Shown: one piece after another, positions 55,105 through 64,000 of the stretch | Numbering within the stretch: the stretch's first letter is position 1 | How the letters are laid out: every line of letters begins with the position of its first letter | Source: Aricia agestis | Lineage: Eukaryota > Arthropoda > Insecta > Lepidoptera > Lycaenidae | Direction of reading: 5' to 3' | Assembly (NCBI RefSeq): GCF_905147365.1 | Contig: NC_056428.1 | Coordinates: forward strand, 14,290,001-14,354,000 | DNA length: 64,000 nucleotides | Notes under the pieces: generated by a model | Database searches by the model: none | Told to the model about the DNA's origin: nothing | What the model saw: the letters and a program-made list of their open reading frames with translations, nothing else | Translations under genes and position numbers: made by a program

Positions 55105-55507
55105 GAGGGGGTCAAAAGTGGCTCCAAATGGTTCGTGTAATATTACATAGTACGGTGCTGCTCGCCAGTTCTGTTTTACTTGAACTTGGCTTGACACGCT
55201 ACCGCGTGTCTAGATCTAAGCGAGTGCTCGTGCCGTGTGGGATTTGCAATTCTATTAGTGGCTCACGTTTGTGATCGCACCGAAGGTGATGTGTTGCTGT
55301 GGCTTCGTTATATCACTTGTATTTATTCATCATTATCAATTCAATTCACATCTGCCACCATTGCATCTCATGTATCGCCAGGCCAGCAATAATAATCAAA
55401 CACAATAAGTCAAAAACCCTTTGATATTATGATCTCAGCACCCGTAGCATGGCTACAGTAGAAATACGAAAGTATCTAAGACAAACAGCGGAGATAAACT
55501 GAAGGTT

Positions 55508-56008
55508 CGATCTTTACCGCGGCTAGCCGCGATCGACAAAAATTCAATTAAAATGCCACTTTATCACAAAGACTATTAGTCTACGTCGTAAAGTAGGATT
55601 TTAATTTGAATTTTAAGGACTATAGTCTATGTCAGGGGTTCCCAAACTGTGCGCCGCGTCGCCCTGGTGCGCCGTGGAAAGGCAAGAGGGGTGCCGTGAG
55701 TCGATCCTTCATCATTATACGAAACCACAAATATTATGAATTTAAATTATAATATTAATTTAAATGTAAAGCAGGTAGATGTTTAAATATTTGTTTACTA
55801 CTATTTACCTGCTTAACCTTACTATAATCGTTACGGGTGTTTATTTATGTATCTTTTTCTAATAGCTAGGTAGAGTAGGGCGCCGTGACAAAATATTTTA
55901 CGTGTAACTGCGCCGCAGGCTAAAAATGACTGGGAACCCCTGGTCTATGTCATAAAGTGGCATTATATTTGATTTTTTGTCGATCGCGGCTAGCCTAGGT
56001 AAAGATCG
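55508..56008. mobile_element. Nested TIR element, second layer
   Basis: CGATCTTTACC and GGCTAGCCGCGATCGACAAA followed by AATGCCACTTTAT, inverted at 55950-56008. ~60-bp ends. A hAT MITE is inserted within it. Confidence 0.75.
55633..55942. mobile_element. hAT MITE with perfect 8-bp duplication
   Basis: CAGGGGTTCCCAAACTGTGC at the left, GGGAACCCCTG at the right, GTCTATGT on both sides (55625-55632, 55943-55950). 310 bp; subterminal GCGCCG motifs near both ends. No transposase frame. Confidence 0.9.
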
Positions 56009-56210
56009 GCGGGGCTAAAATGGTCGCTTTGAAGTATCATGATATGAATCATAATATGATTAATTTTTCTAAAATCGCAAAATGCAACTCTGCTTGCAAT
56101 TCATTTCTGTATTTTTGTACTGATTTGACATTTGTCAGTTTGACAGTTTTGACAATTCATTTGCTGAATTGATTGAGAGGAATTGCTAAATGTGACCATT
56201 TTAGCCCCGC
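56009..56210. mobile_element. E1 MITE, intact copy
   Basis: GCGGGGCTAAAATGGTCGCT to GACCATTTTAGCCCCGC, 202 bp, with AATCATAATATGATT and TTTGACAGTTTTGACAA inside. Nearly identical to 62719-62920, so the family was recently active. Confidence 0.85.
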
Positions 56211-56577
56211 CGAATGGCATGCGGCACCTTCAGTTTATCTCCACAGTTTGTCTATACTTTCGTATTTCTACTGTAGCCATGCTACGGGCGCAGGTGCACT
56301 CGCAATGACAATAAAAAGAGAAGAAAATTGGAGTATTTATTTAAATCATCATGATTCATGAGCAACTCGCCAGGCGGGTATTAACTATCCCATCAAAAAC
56401 ATACCTGTTAAAATGGAGCCAAGTTCCTATCGGCTAATTTTTGGCCTAAAAAAGGAGTTGAAATCCAATCCAATGCCAAGTTTAGATGCACTTCATCAAT
56501 CGTAATCATCTTCATCAACAGCCTGATCCATAATACTTCTAATTTGTACTTGGCAGGTTAATTTAATTATCATTAAA

Positions 56578-57204
56578 TATATGTCGCAGCCCACTGGTTT
56601 AAATAGCCGTTCAATCAAACAGCTAGTCCTTTGACTGAACAACGCTATTCAATCACACGTCTAGCTTTTTAATTGAATATTTAAGTCGCTAAAAAACGTT
56701 CAACATCACAGCTGATTCAAAAGCCGCCGTGTGATTGAATTAGTTCAGCGCTCACCACCGCGGCGCTAGGTGAGTTTTGATTACAATATGGCGTCAACTA
56801 ACCGGTGTTTTGTGGTTGTTTAAGATATTTTTTAAATAATATACGTTAAAAGTATTATTAAAGAGACAGAAATTATGGGGGCACATACATGAATCAAAAT
56901 TTTAACTAATATTCGAGGAGAAATTACGGGTAATGAAATGCATCACCAAGGTATTTATTGCAATTGTGTTCAAAATGAGTAAGAATACAATTAATCTGCT
57001 TGTTATCATTACGCTTGTGTAATAATAGCACTAAACTAATGGTCACCTTAGTTAATTTACCATTTAACCAGTTAGCTAAGCGTCATCTAGCTGTAGTGTT
57101 GAACGTTACAGTCAACAAGTCGGCGAAACGACGTATAGCCGTGTGATAAATGGCGTTGTTCAGTCAAAGGGCTGGATGTTTGATTGAATGGCTTTTACAA
57201 CCAG
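56578..57204. mobile_element. TIR element with ~90-bp ends
   Basis: GTCGCAG...CACTGGTT, CATTCAATCAAACA-type, CCTTTGACTGAACAACG and TCACACG motifs occur inverted at both ends. ATATAT on each side may be the duplication. The centre (about 56760-57060) is unassigned and noncoding. Confidence 0.75.
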
Positions 57205-57980
57205 TCGACTGCGACATATATAAAATTCTCGTGTCACAATGTTAGACCGCGTGCTCCTCCGAAACGGCTTTACTGATTTTAACCAAATTTTATATGCATA
57301 TTCAGTGGGTCTGAGAATCGGATATAAGTATATGGGTACTTTTTATATTGTTTTTTTTTTATATATTAAAATATAAGGGGACAAACGAGCAAACGGGTCA
57401 CCAGATGGTAAGCAACTACCGTCGCCCATGAACACTCGCAACATCAGATGAGCCGCAGGTGCGTTGCCGGCCTTTTAAGAGGGAATACGCTCTTTTCTTG
57501 GAGGTTTCCAGGTCATATAGGGCCGAAAATACTGCTGGTGACAGTTCGTTCCAGAGCTTTACAGTGCGGGGCAGAAAGTTACGCGAGAAACGCACTGTGG
57601 AAGACTGCCACTGATTAATGTGATGAGGATGGTATGTTTTTCGCGTGGGACGATGGCGAAAAGTTGCAGGTGGTATGATTCCGAACAATTCCTCAGAGCA
57701 CTCCCCGTGATACAACCGATAGAGGATGCAGAGTGAAGCTACATCTCGGCGTAATTCCAAGGGGTCCAAGGTGTTTGAAACACTATACTGATAAGTGTAT
57801 TTGTTGAATAAGTAATAGTAAATTATTACAACTCGAGACTGACGGCAACCATTGTTTGTGCGACGGGATAGCAATGGACGTTGCCTTGGTGACATACTTA
57901 TTTAGTCACTTCAATAAAATAATACGGGCGAAATACTGTATATGGCAAAGAAACGTTTGCCGTTGGGGACAAATAGTAAT
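57205..57980 (+). mobile_element. Helitron split by a LINE
   Basis: ATATATAAAATTCTCGTGTC at the start, CTCCTCCGAAACGGCTTTAC, and AAACGTTTGCCGTTGGGGAC at the end match 8777-8950. The CTAG has decayed. A reverse LINE fragment is inserted from 57351. Confidence 0.65.
57351..57895 (-). mobile_element. LINE 3' end, reverse transcriptase C-terminus
   Basis: A minus-strand frame ending at 57416 encodes LDPLELRRDVASLC, YHGECSEELFGIIPP, STVRFSRNFLPRTVKLWNEL, KKRAYSLLKGRQRTC and VASVHGRR-stop. I recognise this as the C-terminal end of an ORF2 (reverse transcriptase polyprotein) of lepidopteran non-LTR elements. A short 3'UTR and poly-A tail (poly-T at 57351-57360) follow. Homology is clear from about 57790 downward; the 5' rest is missing. 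It shares its last ~110 bp with the SINEs at 1697 and 18262. Confidence 0.8.
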
Positions 57981-58269
57981 TTCAGTTAATAATAATTACC
58001 ATTATGATGATGAGATCTTAAAAACCACCGCCTCTTGATTTGTCTGTAACAAAATACAAAACATTTAAGATCAAAATCTTGAGGTACATAGTTAACGACT
58101 AGTGCTTGGTTTCATGAGGTTTTTTGACAAGAGCTTTTTGACAAGACAAGAGTTATCACCAGCGCTTTTTGGCTAGACGTTAGCCAAAAAACCTCACCAC
58201 CTTCCAAACCACAGAAATCAGACATATAATACGTATAGGATGGTGGAAGACTACAGCCTTATAAATGAA
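57981..58269. other. Unassigned spacer
   Basis: TTTTTTGACAAGAGC and TTTTTGACAAGACAAGAG form a small imperfect direct repeat with an inverted partner near 58180. No gene. Confidence 0.4.
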
Positions 58270-58617
58270 CTACATGTCCCGCTCGGCTTCGCCCGCGTAA
58301 ATTAGGAATTTTACAGAAACCGTACATTTTCCCATAAAAAATAGCTTATGTCCCTACTCCCTTCACTTGGTCTACTCTATATCTGTGCTTAATATTGCCA
58401 TAAAAATTGCTCCAGTAGTTGGTAATTTCTTATATTTCCTCCGTTTTTCCCACATTTTCCTGAGTTTCTTCGGTCGTATTAGTCTTAGCGTGATAATATT
58501 TACCCTATAGTCTTACTCGATAAATGAGCTATCTAACACTGAAATAAGTTTTAATACGGACTTGTAGTTCCTGAGATTAACGCGTTCAAGCAAACATACT
58601 CTTCAGGTTTATAATAT
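58270..58617 (-). mobile_element. Helitron, left half of a mirror pair
   Basis: CTACATGTCCCGCTCGGCTT (CTAG changed to CTAC) at the 3' end; GAGTTTCTTCGGTCGTATTA and CTCTTCAGGTTTATAATATG toward the 5' end. It mirrors 58872-59235 across the hairpin between them. Confidence 0.75.
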
Positions 58618-58638
58618 GAGGTAGGTAAGTACCAATAA

Positions 58639-58806
58639 CAGGGTCATTATAGGCTCATAAGTCATAACCATGGGACGATGCATGGTATAATATGGTAGTG
58701 ATGATGATGACGATGAATCATCATCATCATCATCATCATCATTACTGCCATAATATTATACCATGCATCGTCCATGGTTATGACTTATGAGCCTATAATG
58801 ACCCTG
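58639..58806. mobile_element. Long hairpin with GAT/ATC microsatellite core
   Basis: ~70-bp arms (CAGGGTCATTATAGGCTCAT, AAGTCATAACCATG and ATGCATGGTATAATAT, then complement) around GATGATGATGACGATGAATC ATC repeats. Confidence 0.8.
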
Positions 58807-58871
58807 TCATTCGTACTTTTCATAGTCTTTTAGATCAAGACTCGAGTTTGTCAAGCGATAATTGAAAAAAA

Positions 58872-59235
58872 TCTATACTTAATATTATAAACCTGAAGAG
58901 TATGTTTGCTTGAACGCACTTATCTCAGGAACTACTGGTCCGATTTAGAAACTTATTTCAGTGTTAGATAGTTAATTTATCGAGTAAGACTATATGCTAT
59001 ATATTTATATCACGTTAAGACTAATGCGACCGAAGAAACTCAGGAAAATGTGGGAAAAACGTGGGAAATATTAGAAATTACGAACTACTGGAGCAATTTT
59101 TATGGCAATATTTGGCACAGATATAGAGTAGACCAAGTGAAGGGAGTAGGGACATAAGAGCTATTTTTTATGGGAAAATGTACGGTTTCCGTAAAATTCC
59201 TAAATAACGCGGGCGAAGCCGCGCGGGACATCTAG
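58872..59235 (+). mobile_element. Helitron, right half of a mirror pair
   Basis: A|TCTATACTTAATATTATAAAC to GCGGGCGAAGCCGCGCGGGA CATCTAG|T, 364 bp, with an intact hairpin. Confidence 0.85.
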
Positions 59236-59274
59236 TAGTTTATATGGTGAAGGAGTACATCAAACTAATATTAT

Positions 59275-59425
59275 TTTGAAATTATGCTTTAATCAGTATC
59301 ACACATTTTTCAACAAATAAAATATTACACACACTACAATACGCACACAGCACACTCAAGAAGACGACAGATTTGTGAGTGGCAAACATATACATTCGAA
59401 TTTAATACTCTGTATAGGTAGGTAA
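59275..59425 (-). repeat. Dispersed repeat, copy 2
   Basis: Inverse of 54475-54605: AAGACGACAGATTTGTGAGT, ACACTACAATACGCACA and TATTTTGAAATTATGCTTT. Confidence 0.65.
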
Positions 59426-59447
59426 ATTTAATTCGGGCCCTACTTAT

Positions 59448-59625
59448 GAGGGTGTTTGAAATTCTATTTGCCACCAGGTGCCGCTATGTAGCCTTAGGGT
59501 CTATCGTGTCAAATAGGCGTATTATCGTGGCACATGACAGCTATATCGTGACAGCAGTTTGACACGATAGACTTTAAAGCTACATAGCGGCACCTGGTGG
59601 CAAATAGAATTTCAAATACCCTCAT
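59448..59625. mobile_element. Palindromic MITE, ~178 bp
   Basis: GAGGGTGTTTGAAATTCTAT, TTGCCACCAGGTGCCGCTAT and CTATCGTGTCAAA on the left are inverted on the right. ~64-bp arms; loop with CGTATTATCGTGGCACA. Confidence 0.85.
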
Positions 59626-59783
59626 TATATAATACAAAATATTAGGTATATTTTTCTACCTTTTTCTTCTTTGGGCTACTGTTTTAAAAATATGTTTTAT
59701 GGAATGTTATGGATTTAAATCGATACAGCTGCGCGCGCGCCGTGCGGGCGAAAGTTGTCAGGAGCGGTGAAAGCGGCGCACGT

Positions 59784-60016
59784 AATAGGTGGAACGACGG
59801 CTTTCTTACCCCGACCTCGTCCTGAACCACGGATACAGAATCGATATATTAGAATCGTCATCATCATCACCCTCATCATAATCAATAATCATCATTTTTA
59901 AGTAACAACGGCTTTCATCCCGGCTGTCAGTGCCGATCTCGTCCTGAACCACCGATCGACACAGAAATGATATTTAGAATCGTCATCATCATCACCCTCA
60001 TCGTATAATCATCATG
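59784..60016 (+). repeat. Repeat G, two tandem copies
   Basis: GACCTCGTCCTGAACCACGG ... GAATCGTCATCATCATCACC at 59784-59900 and, diverged, at 59904-60016. A third copy is at 62232-62352, on the other side of the 2.1 kb TIR element. Confidence 0.7.
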
Positions 60017-60035
60017 AGCAACCGTTGCTCATGAT
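60011..60035. repeat. Perfect 12-bp palindrome at the element boundary
   Basis: ATCATGAGCAAC, one base, and its complement, directly before the TIR at 60036. Confidence 0.6.
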
Positions 60036-60101
60036 TAGACATCGGATTATATGCATTTGCATACTTGCATATGCAAATGCATATTTAAATGGCACTTTTT
60101 A

Positions 60102-60622
60102 GGGGGGTATAACATTATCATTTATATTGGATCATTTCTATGATCATATATAGGATCCAATATATATGATCATTTGATCATATCTGCATATTACATTATC
60201 ATATTTCATTGATCCTATTTTACGTCATATGTGGTTTCAATAGCCAATGGAGAGCGCTAACGCTGACAGGTATTGACGTCAGGGTTACTAGATCTCAGAG
60301 AATTCGATTTGTCAAAAGACATCGTCATTTTTAAATATGGCTTGTTTTTTGTTATTTCAGCAAGATTATCCAAGTATATAATTAGAAAAATAATTACATT
60401 ACATTATTTGAAACATATTTACGAACAAGAAATTAAAAACTCTTTTTTATATTAAATAACTGGCAACACCTATTTCTATGACCGTATTGGATCCAATCTC
60501 TCAGCAAATGTCAAAAATCTATGATGAAGGAAGAAATGAATCATTTATGTCTATATTACATTATCCAATATCATTGACTCAATGATCTCGGATCCAATAT
60601 ATATGATAATCTAATATCCCCC
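60102..60622. mobile_element. Harbinger-type element, TTA duplication, 521 bp
   Basis: GGGGGGTATAACATTATCAT and TTATATTGGATC pair with the right end (complement GGGGGATATTAGATTATCAT); TTA at 60099-60101 and 60623-60625. GATCATATAT-type motifs recur inside. A 60-codon open frame at 60273 has no recognisable product. Confidence 0.75.
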
Positions 60623-60949
60623 TTAGGCGTTAGTGCATATTTTGGCAATTTTCTTGCCCTTGTAGTGTCCAAACTAGCTATCATTACACACACCGAGACC
60701 ACAAAATAGAGGTACAAACCCTCTCCATCTCAATTTAAAGGATGCAATACACCCAATAGGTACAATAATATCTTTCTAGAAACAATTTTTTCTTTGTAGT
60801 TGGAAAAATTAGTAAAAATTTTGAATAATTAACGATTTAATAAACTTCCATGGGCATTAAGATTGCAAACGGAAAATGTTGGTAGAAAATTATTATTGGT
60901 GCTGTATAAGAAATGAAAAATCCTAGATTTGATGACATACAATAGGTAT

Positions 60950-62010
60950 ATAATTAAGAAATAAAAAAAAAAACCCGCCAAACAACTTTAAAAAGTAATG
61001 AAATAATATTTACTGCCTTTAAGTTCAAATAATTCCTAACTTGTGTAAAGTAATATTTTAGTCCATAATTATAGTTGTCACGGTGTGTCGGGAGACCGCC
61101 AAGTAAACTACAACCTACAACCGCCAAGTCGCTGATTATCTCCATTTTGTTCGCTGTGAACTGATCCTTATACTATAATGTTATGTGAAATCTCAAATCA
61201 ATCATCTACATTAGCGGTCCCCCGACACACCTTGACAACAATTATGGACTAAAATATTACTTTACACAAGTTGGGAATTATTCTAACTTAAAGGCAGTAA
61301 ATATTATTTCATTACTTTTTAAAGTTGTTTTGCGGGTTTTTTTTTTAAATTTCTTAATTTAATTTATTTCATACTTTTTAAACTTGTGTTGGTTATATTG
61401 CAGAATAATTCCTATCAACGTAATTACCATCTATTAATGTCCTTTTCGATGAGGCCGCCAATGCCAAAATCGCCCAAACATGAAACCTCCACTTTGGGTT
61501 TAATACGAAGCTCGGTTCCTATAGAATCCAGGTGATGCTGCAGCATGTAAATATTTACCGTCTATCTACTTCTTACTGGTTGTAACAATTAAAATGAGCC
61601 CAAAGACGAAACCTCTGCTCTAAGTTGGCGATTAGTTGGATATCCTATTGATTACCAGGTGATGCTGCAGCACCTGGTCAACTTTCCATTAATATGTGTA
61701 TTATACGTATATTGCATATTCACAAATGTCACAAACTAGAATGAAATATAAAACCCATCAAACGAATACAAGTTGCTAACGGCCTTTCATCAACCAGATA
61801 AACCCTGATTGTCCAACACTGAGCAGGCTGATGATGATGAATTATAGCTAAGAACACACTCGATCATGTCAGCTTTCAAACAAAAAAAACTAGATCAAAA
61901 TGGGTCTATCCGTTTGGATGCTACAATGCCACGGACAGATACACACACAGACAAACAGACGGACGGACACGTCAAACTTATAACACCCCTCTTTTTTGTC
62001 GGGGGTTAAA
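60950..62010 (+). mobile_element. Repeat F, long copy with palindromic head
   Basis: Palindrome (60950-61362) followed by the same ~650-bp body as 36174-36826: CATGAAACCTCCACTTTGGG, CCAGGTGATGCTGCAGCATG, CTGATGATGATGAATTATAG, a CAGACAAACAGACGGACG tract and CACCCCTCTTTTTTGTCGGG. Inserted in the hAT-like element. Confidence 0.75.
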
Positions 62011-62205
62011 AATTGGCACTAAAAGCGCCAATTTTTTAACGGCACCACCGGAAAACTTCAAAAAATAATAAATTTTAATATTAAGTGACTTTTGATTGTG
62101 CATATTTTGTGCATATTTCGGCCATTTTTTCATGCATATTTGCATGCATATTTCGGCACTTTGATCGTGCATATAATCCGATGTCTACTCATCATGATTA
62201 CCATG

Positions 62206-62238
62206 CCTATTATAATGACGTTACGTCATTATAATAGG
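62206..62238. repeat. Perfect 15-bp palindrome
   Basis: CCTATTATAATGACG, TTA, and the exact complement, at the left edge of repeat G. Confidence 0.7.
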
Positions 62239-62352
62239 TGGAACAACAGCTTTCTTACCCCGACCTCGTCCTGAACCACCAATCGATACAGACTCGATAT
62301 TCATTAGAATTGTCATCGCCATCACCCTCATCAAAATCAATAATAATAATCA
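62232..62352 (+). repeat. Repeat G, third copy
   Basis: AGGTGGAACAACAGCTTTCT TACCCCGACCTCGTCCTG ... CATCACCCTCATCAAAATC, close to 59784-59900. Confidence 0.7.
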
Positions 62353-62431
62353 TCATATTATTATATTTTGATATTAGGTTGGGGAAAAAGTTTCTTCGCA
62401 TTTTATATAAAAATTCAAAAGGTTTTTAGTC

Positions 62432-62628
62432 TTCCGTAGCCAAATGGCAAATAACGGAACCCTTATAGATTCGTCATGTCTGTCTGTCCGTACGTCACAG
62501 CCACTTTTCTCCTACTCTACTATTTTAAGAGCTATATTGAAACTTGGTAGTCTGTGAACCGCATTAAGATTTTGATACAAACACATCAAACTTATATCAT
62601 CCCTCTTTTTTGTCGGGGGTTAAAAATG
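62432..62628. mobile_element. Repeat D (minus) and repeat F end (plus) fragments
   Basis: 62432-62495: CCGTAGCCAAATGGCAAATA ACGGAACCCTTATAG, reverse of the fragment at 850-945. 62583-62628: CATCAAACTTATATCATCCC and CTTTTTTGTCGGGGGTT, only the last ~46 bp of repeat F. Confidence 0.6.
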
Positions 62629-62718
62629 TAAATATTTTAGGGGTCCCCGTAGGTACAAGTACAACTGAATGACAACCAACCAAGTCGTATTGGGCAAAAT
62701 TGGTATATATTAATTACT

Positions 62719-62920
62719 GCGGGGCTAAAATGGTCGCTTTGAAGAATCATGATATGAATCATAATATGATTCATTTTTCTAAAATCGCAAAATGCAACTC
62801 TGCTTGCAATTCATTTCTGTATTTTTGTACTGATTTGACATTTGTCAGTTTGACAGTTTTGACAATTCATTTGCTGAATTGATTGAGAGGAATTGCTAAA
62901 TGTGACCATTTTAGCCCCGC
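62719..62920. mobile_element. E1 MITE, intact copy
   Basis: Same 202 bp as 56009-56210 with only a few differences. The flanks (TAATTACT, TCTTACTA) do not give a clear duplication. Confidence 0.85.
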
Positions 62921-63116
62921 TCTTACTATCAGAAGGGAATTTTGATTATTTTTCTTTTTTTTTTTAATGGTATCCGGGGGTGGAAGTGGCATGGGGAGGT
63001 TTTTCTCACCCAAAATATCCTTCCTCAACCCATGTGAATTGTGATCACCAAAACAACTAATAACAACTAACCTAACGCGGTACGTATATCGGCCTCTATT
63101 TAATTTTAATTTTATT

Positions 63117-63308
63117 CTAGCCGGGGGTTGATTTTTGAGAATAGTTTATTGTGATTTTTTGCTTCCCTTGGCGCCCCCTATATCTCCATAAGGAATTTCA
63201 GCTAAATCGGTTCAGCGGTTTGAGCGTGAAGAGGTAATGGACAGACAGACAGACAGACAGACAGACGGACAGACAGACACACTTTCGCATTTATAATATT
63301 AGTATGGG
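63117..63308 (-). mobile_element. Helitron, ~190 bp
   Basis: CTAGCCGGGGGTTGATTTTT at the 3' end, GCGGTTTGAGCGTGAAGAGG, a long GACAGACAGACAGAC tract and TTCGCATTTATAATATTAGT at the 5' end. Confidence 0.7.
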
Positions 63309-64000
63309 TGATTTACAAAATCAATGCTTATGTTTAAAGTATAATAAAACAAGCAAAGTGGCCACTGGCCATCTATTGGTTTTGTAACTAGTACAGTTCA
63401 TGGCTGAGCACATTTGATCTGCGGTATCCACTGATCCTTTTGTATAATTAATTAATTATAGAAATGAATAATTTCCGGCTTCTTGCAAATAAATAATGAT
63501 CTTAAAAAAATAACAAATGTTTAAAGTGAAAAAAAATTACATAGTCAGTAACCTTTCGTCTATCAGACGACTCTTTGCCTGTATCTCCTAAAAAAATGTG
63601 CATGTAATCGCACTGAGGGTATGTGCGTCACTAAAAGACCCATTAAGTGGGGAAGGTGGAATGGGTTAGGGGAACATACCGAACTATGAAACTCGTGGGA
63701 TATGCGTAGTCTGAGATACGAAAAAGTGATCTAGGGTTAACATGTGACAAACTACTTACTTACTTCCAAGGATATTATTTGTGTTTGTGGATACTTAGAA
63801 ATCACTGATATAAATACTTTACAGAATAGATATTGAAGGTAATAGTCTACTTCTTTTTAAAGAGTGATGGTTAAAATTAAATAGAAGAACATCACTTTGC
63901 ATTGATAGAGGAGCACTAATTATTTCAGCGCCCACTGTGTTTTTGGCCCAAATAGGGGATGTTTTAGTACCTAAAACATATGTTTAGTTAGAGCAACTCA
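63309..64000. other. Right edge, no gene seen
   Basis: AT-rich. No exon, RNA gene or element end is recognised. Confidence 0.4.

Larger units (their letters stand above)
55439..56290. mobile_element. Outer TIR element of a four-layer nest
   Basis: ~64-bp inverted ends: CCCGTAGCATGGCTACAGTA, GAAATACGAAAGTAT and GAGATAAACTGAAGG on the left, complement on the right. The same end sequence appears at 53340-53406. All inner sequence is made of three other insertions. Confidence 0.8.
60036..62187. mobile_element. hAT-like element, 2.15 kb, with subterminal repeats
   Basis: Inverted ends TAGACATCGGATTATATGCA at both sides; flanks CTCATGAT and CTCATCAT differ by one base, fitting an old 8-bp duplication. 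GCATATTT and related GCATTTGC motifs recur about five times near each end, like hAT transposase-binding sites. The original interior is short and noncoding; it holds a TTA-flanked MITE and a repeat F copy. Confidence 0.65.

Overview
The window looks like nuclear DNA of a moth or butterfly. It is AT-rich, codes sparsely, and carries repeat families characteristic of Lepidoptera: Helitron-like elements ending in a hairpin plus CTAG, the CGGCCAAGTGCGAGTCGG repeat family, non-LTR retroelement tails, and many palindromic MITEs. I see no prokaryotic operon, CRISPR array, rRNA or intact tRNA gene. The species cannot be named from the sequence alone.

Two host-type genes are supported. (1) A minus-strand gene spans at least 41304 down to 18991. 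Four internal exons (40557-41304, 23231-23378, 21505-21649, 18991-19120) have good splice sites, and their reading phases join without conflict. The last exon encodes the start of a RING1 domain of the RNF144 type (RBR E3 ubiquitin ligase). The rest of the RBR domain should lie beyond the left edge of the window. An alternative first exon with a DRE-rich promoter (about 31447-31900) sits inside the 17 kb intron; it would give a shorter protein, and its phase fits the exon at 23378. (2) A plus-strand two-exon gene (1430-1667 joined in phase 0 to 5313-6269) encodes a protein with two Cys2-His-Cys modules. This family is common in insects but I cannot assign it a function.

Most of the rest is transposon debris, often nested. 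From left to right: the C2HC gene with an intron full of repeats (1-6.3 kb); MITEs, a tandem-unit element, two head-to-tail Helitrons and a pogo-like element (6.7-10.5 kb); a decayed Tc1-like transposon (13.7-15.3 kb); two Helitrons (16-17.4 kb); RNF144-like exons separated by repeats and a 133-bp satellite (18.9-24.5 kb); LINE and repeat copies (25.6-30.3 kb); the internal promoter (31.4-31.9 kb); Helitrons and a long palindrome-headed repeat (33-37.2 kb); Helitrons and the large RNF144-like exon (38-41.3 kb); tandem repeats and hairpin MITEs (42-46.8 kb); an ORF1-only retroelement (47-48.1 kb); nested insertions, including a chimeric Helitron inside a dimeric TTA-flanked MITE and a four-layer nest (50-57 kb); a mirror pair of Helitrons around a hairpin (58.3-59.2 kb); a 2.1 kb hAT-like element carrying two further insertions (60.0-62.2 kb); and single MITE and Helitron copies to the end.

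Names used below: repeat A starts CGGCCAAGTGCGAGTCGG and ends TACGGAACCC; repeat C starts CGGCCAAGTGCGTGTCGG with a similar end; repeat D is a short GGTTCCG-bounded fragment; repeat E starts ACCGACTTCCAAAAAGG; repeat F ends in CTTTTTTGTCGGGGGTT; repeat G contains ACCTCGTCCTGAACCAC; E1 is the MITE starting GCGGGGCTAAAATGG. All calls come from reading the sequence; no database search was possible.
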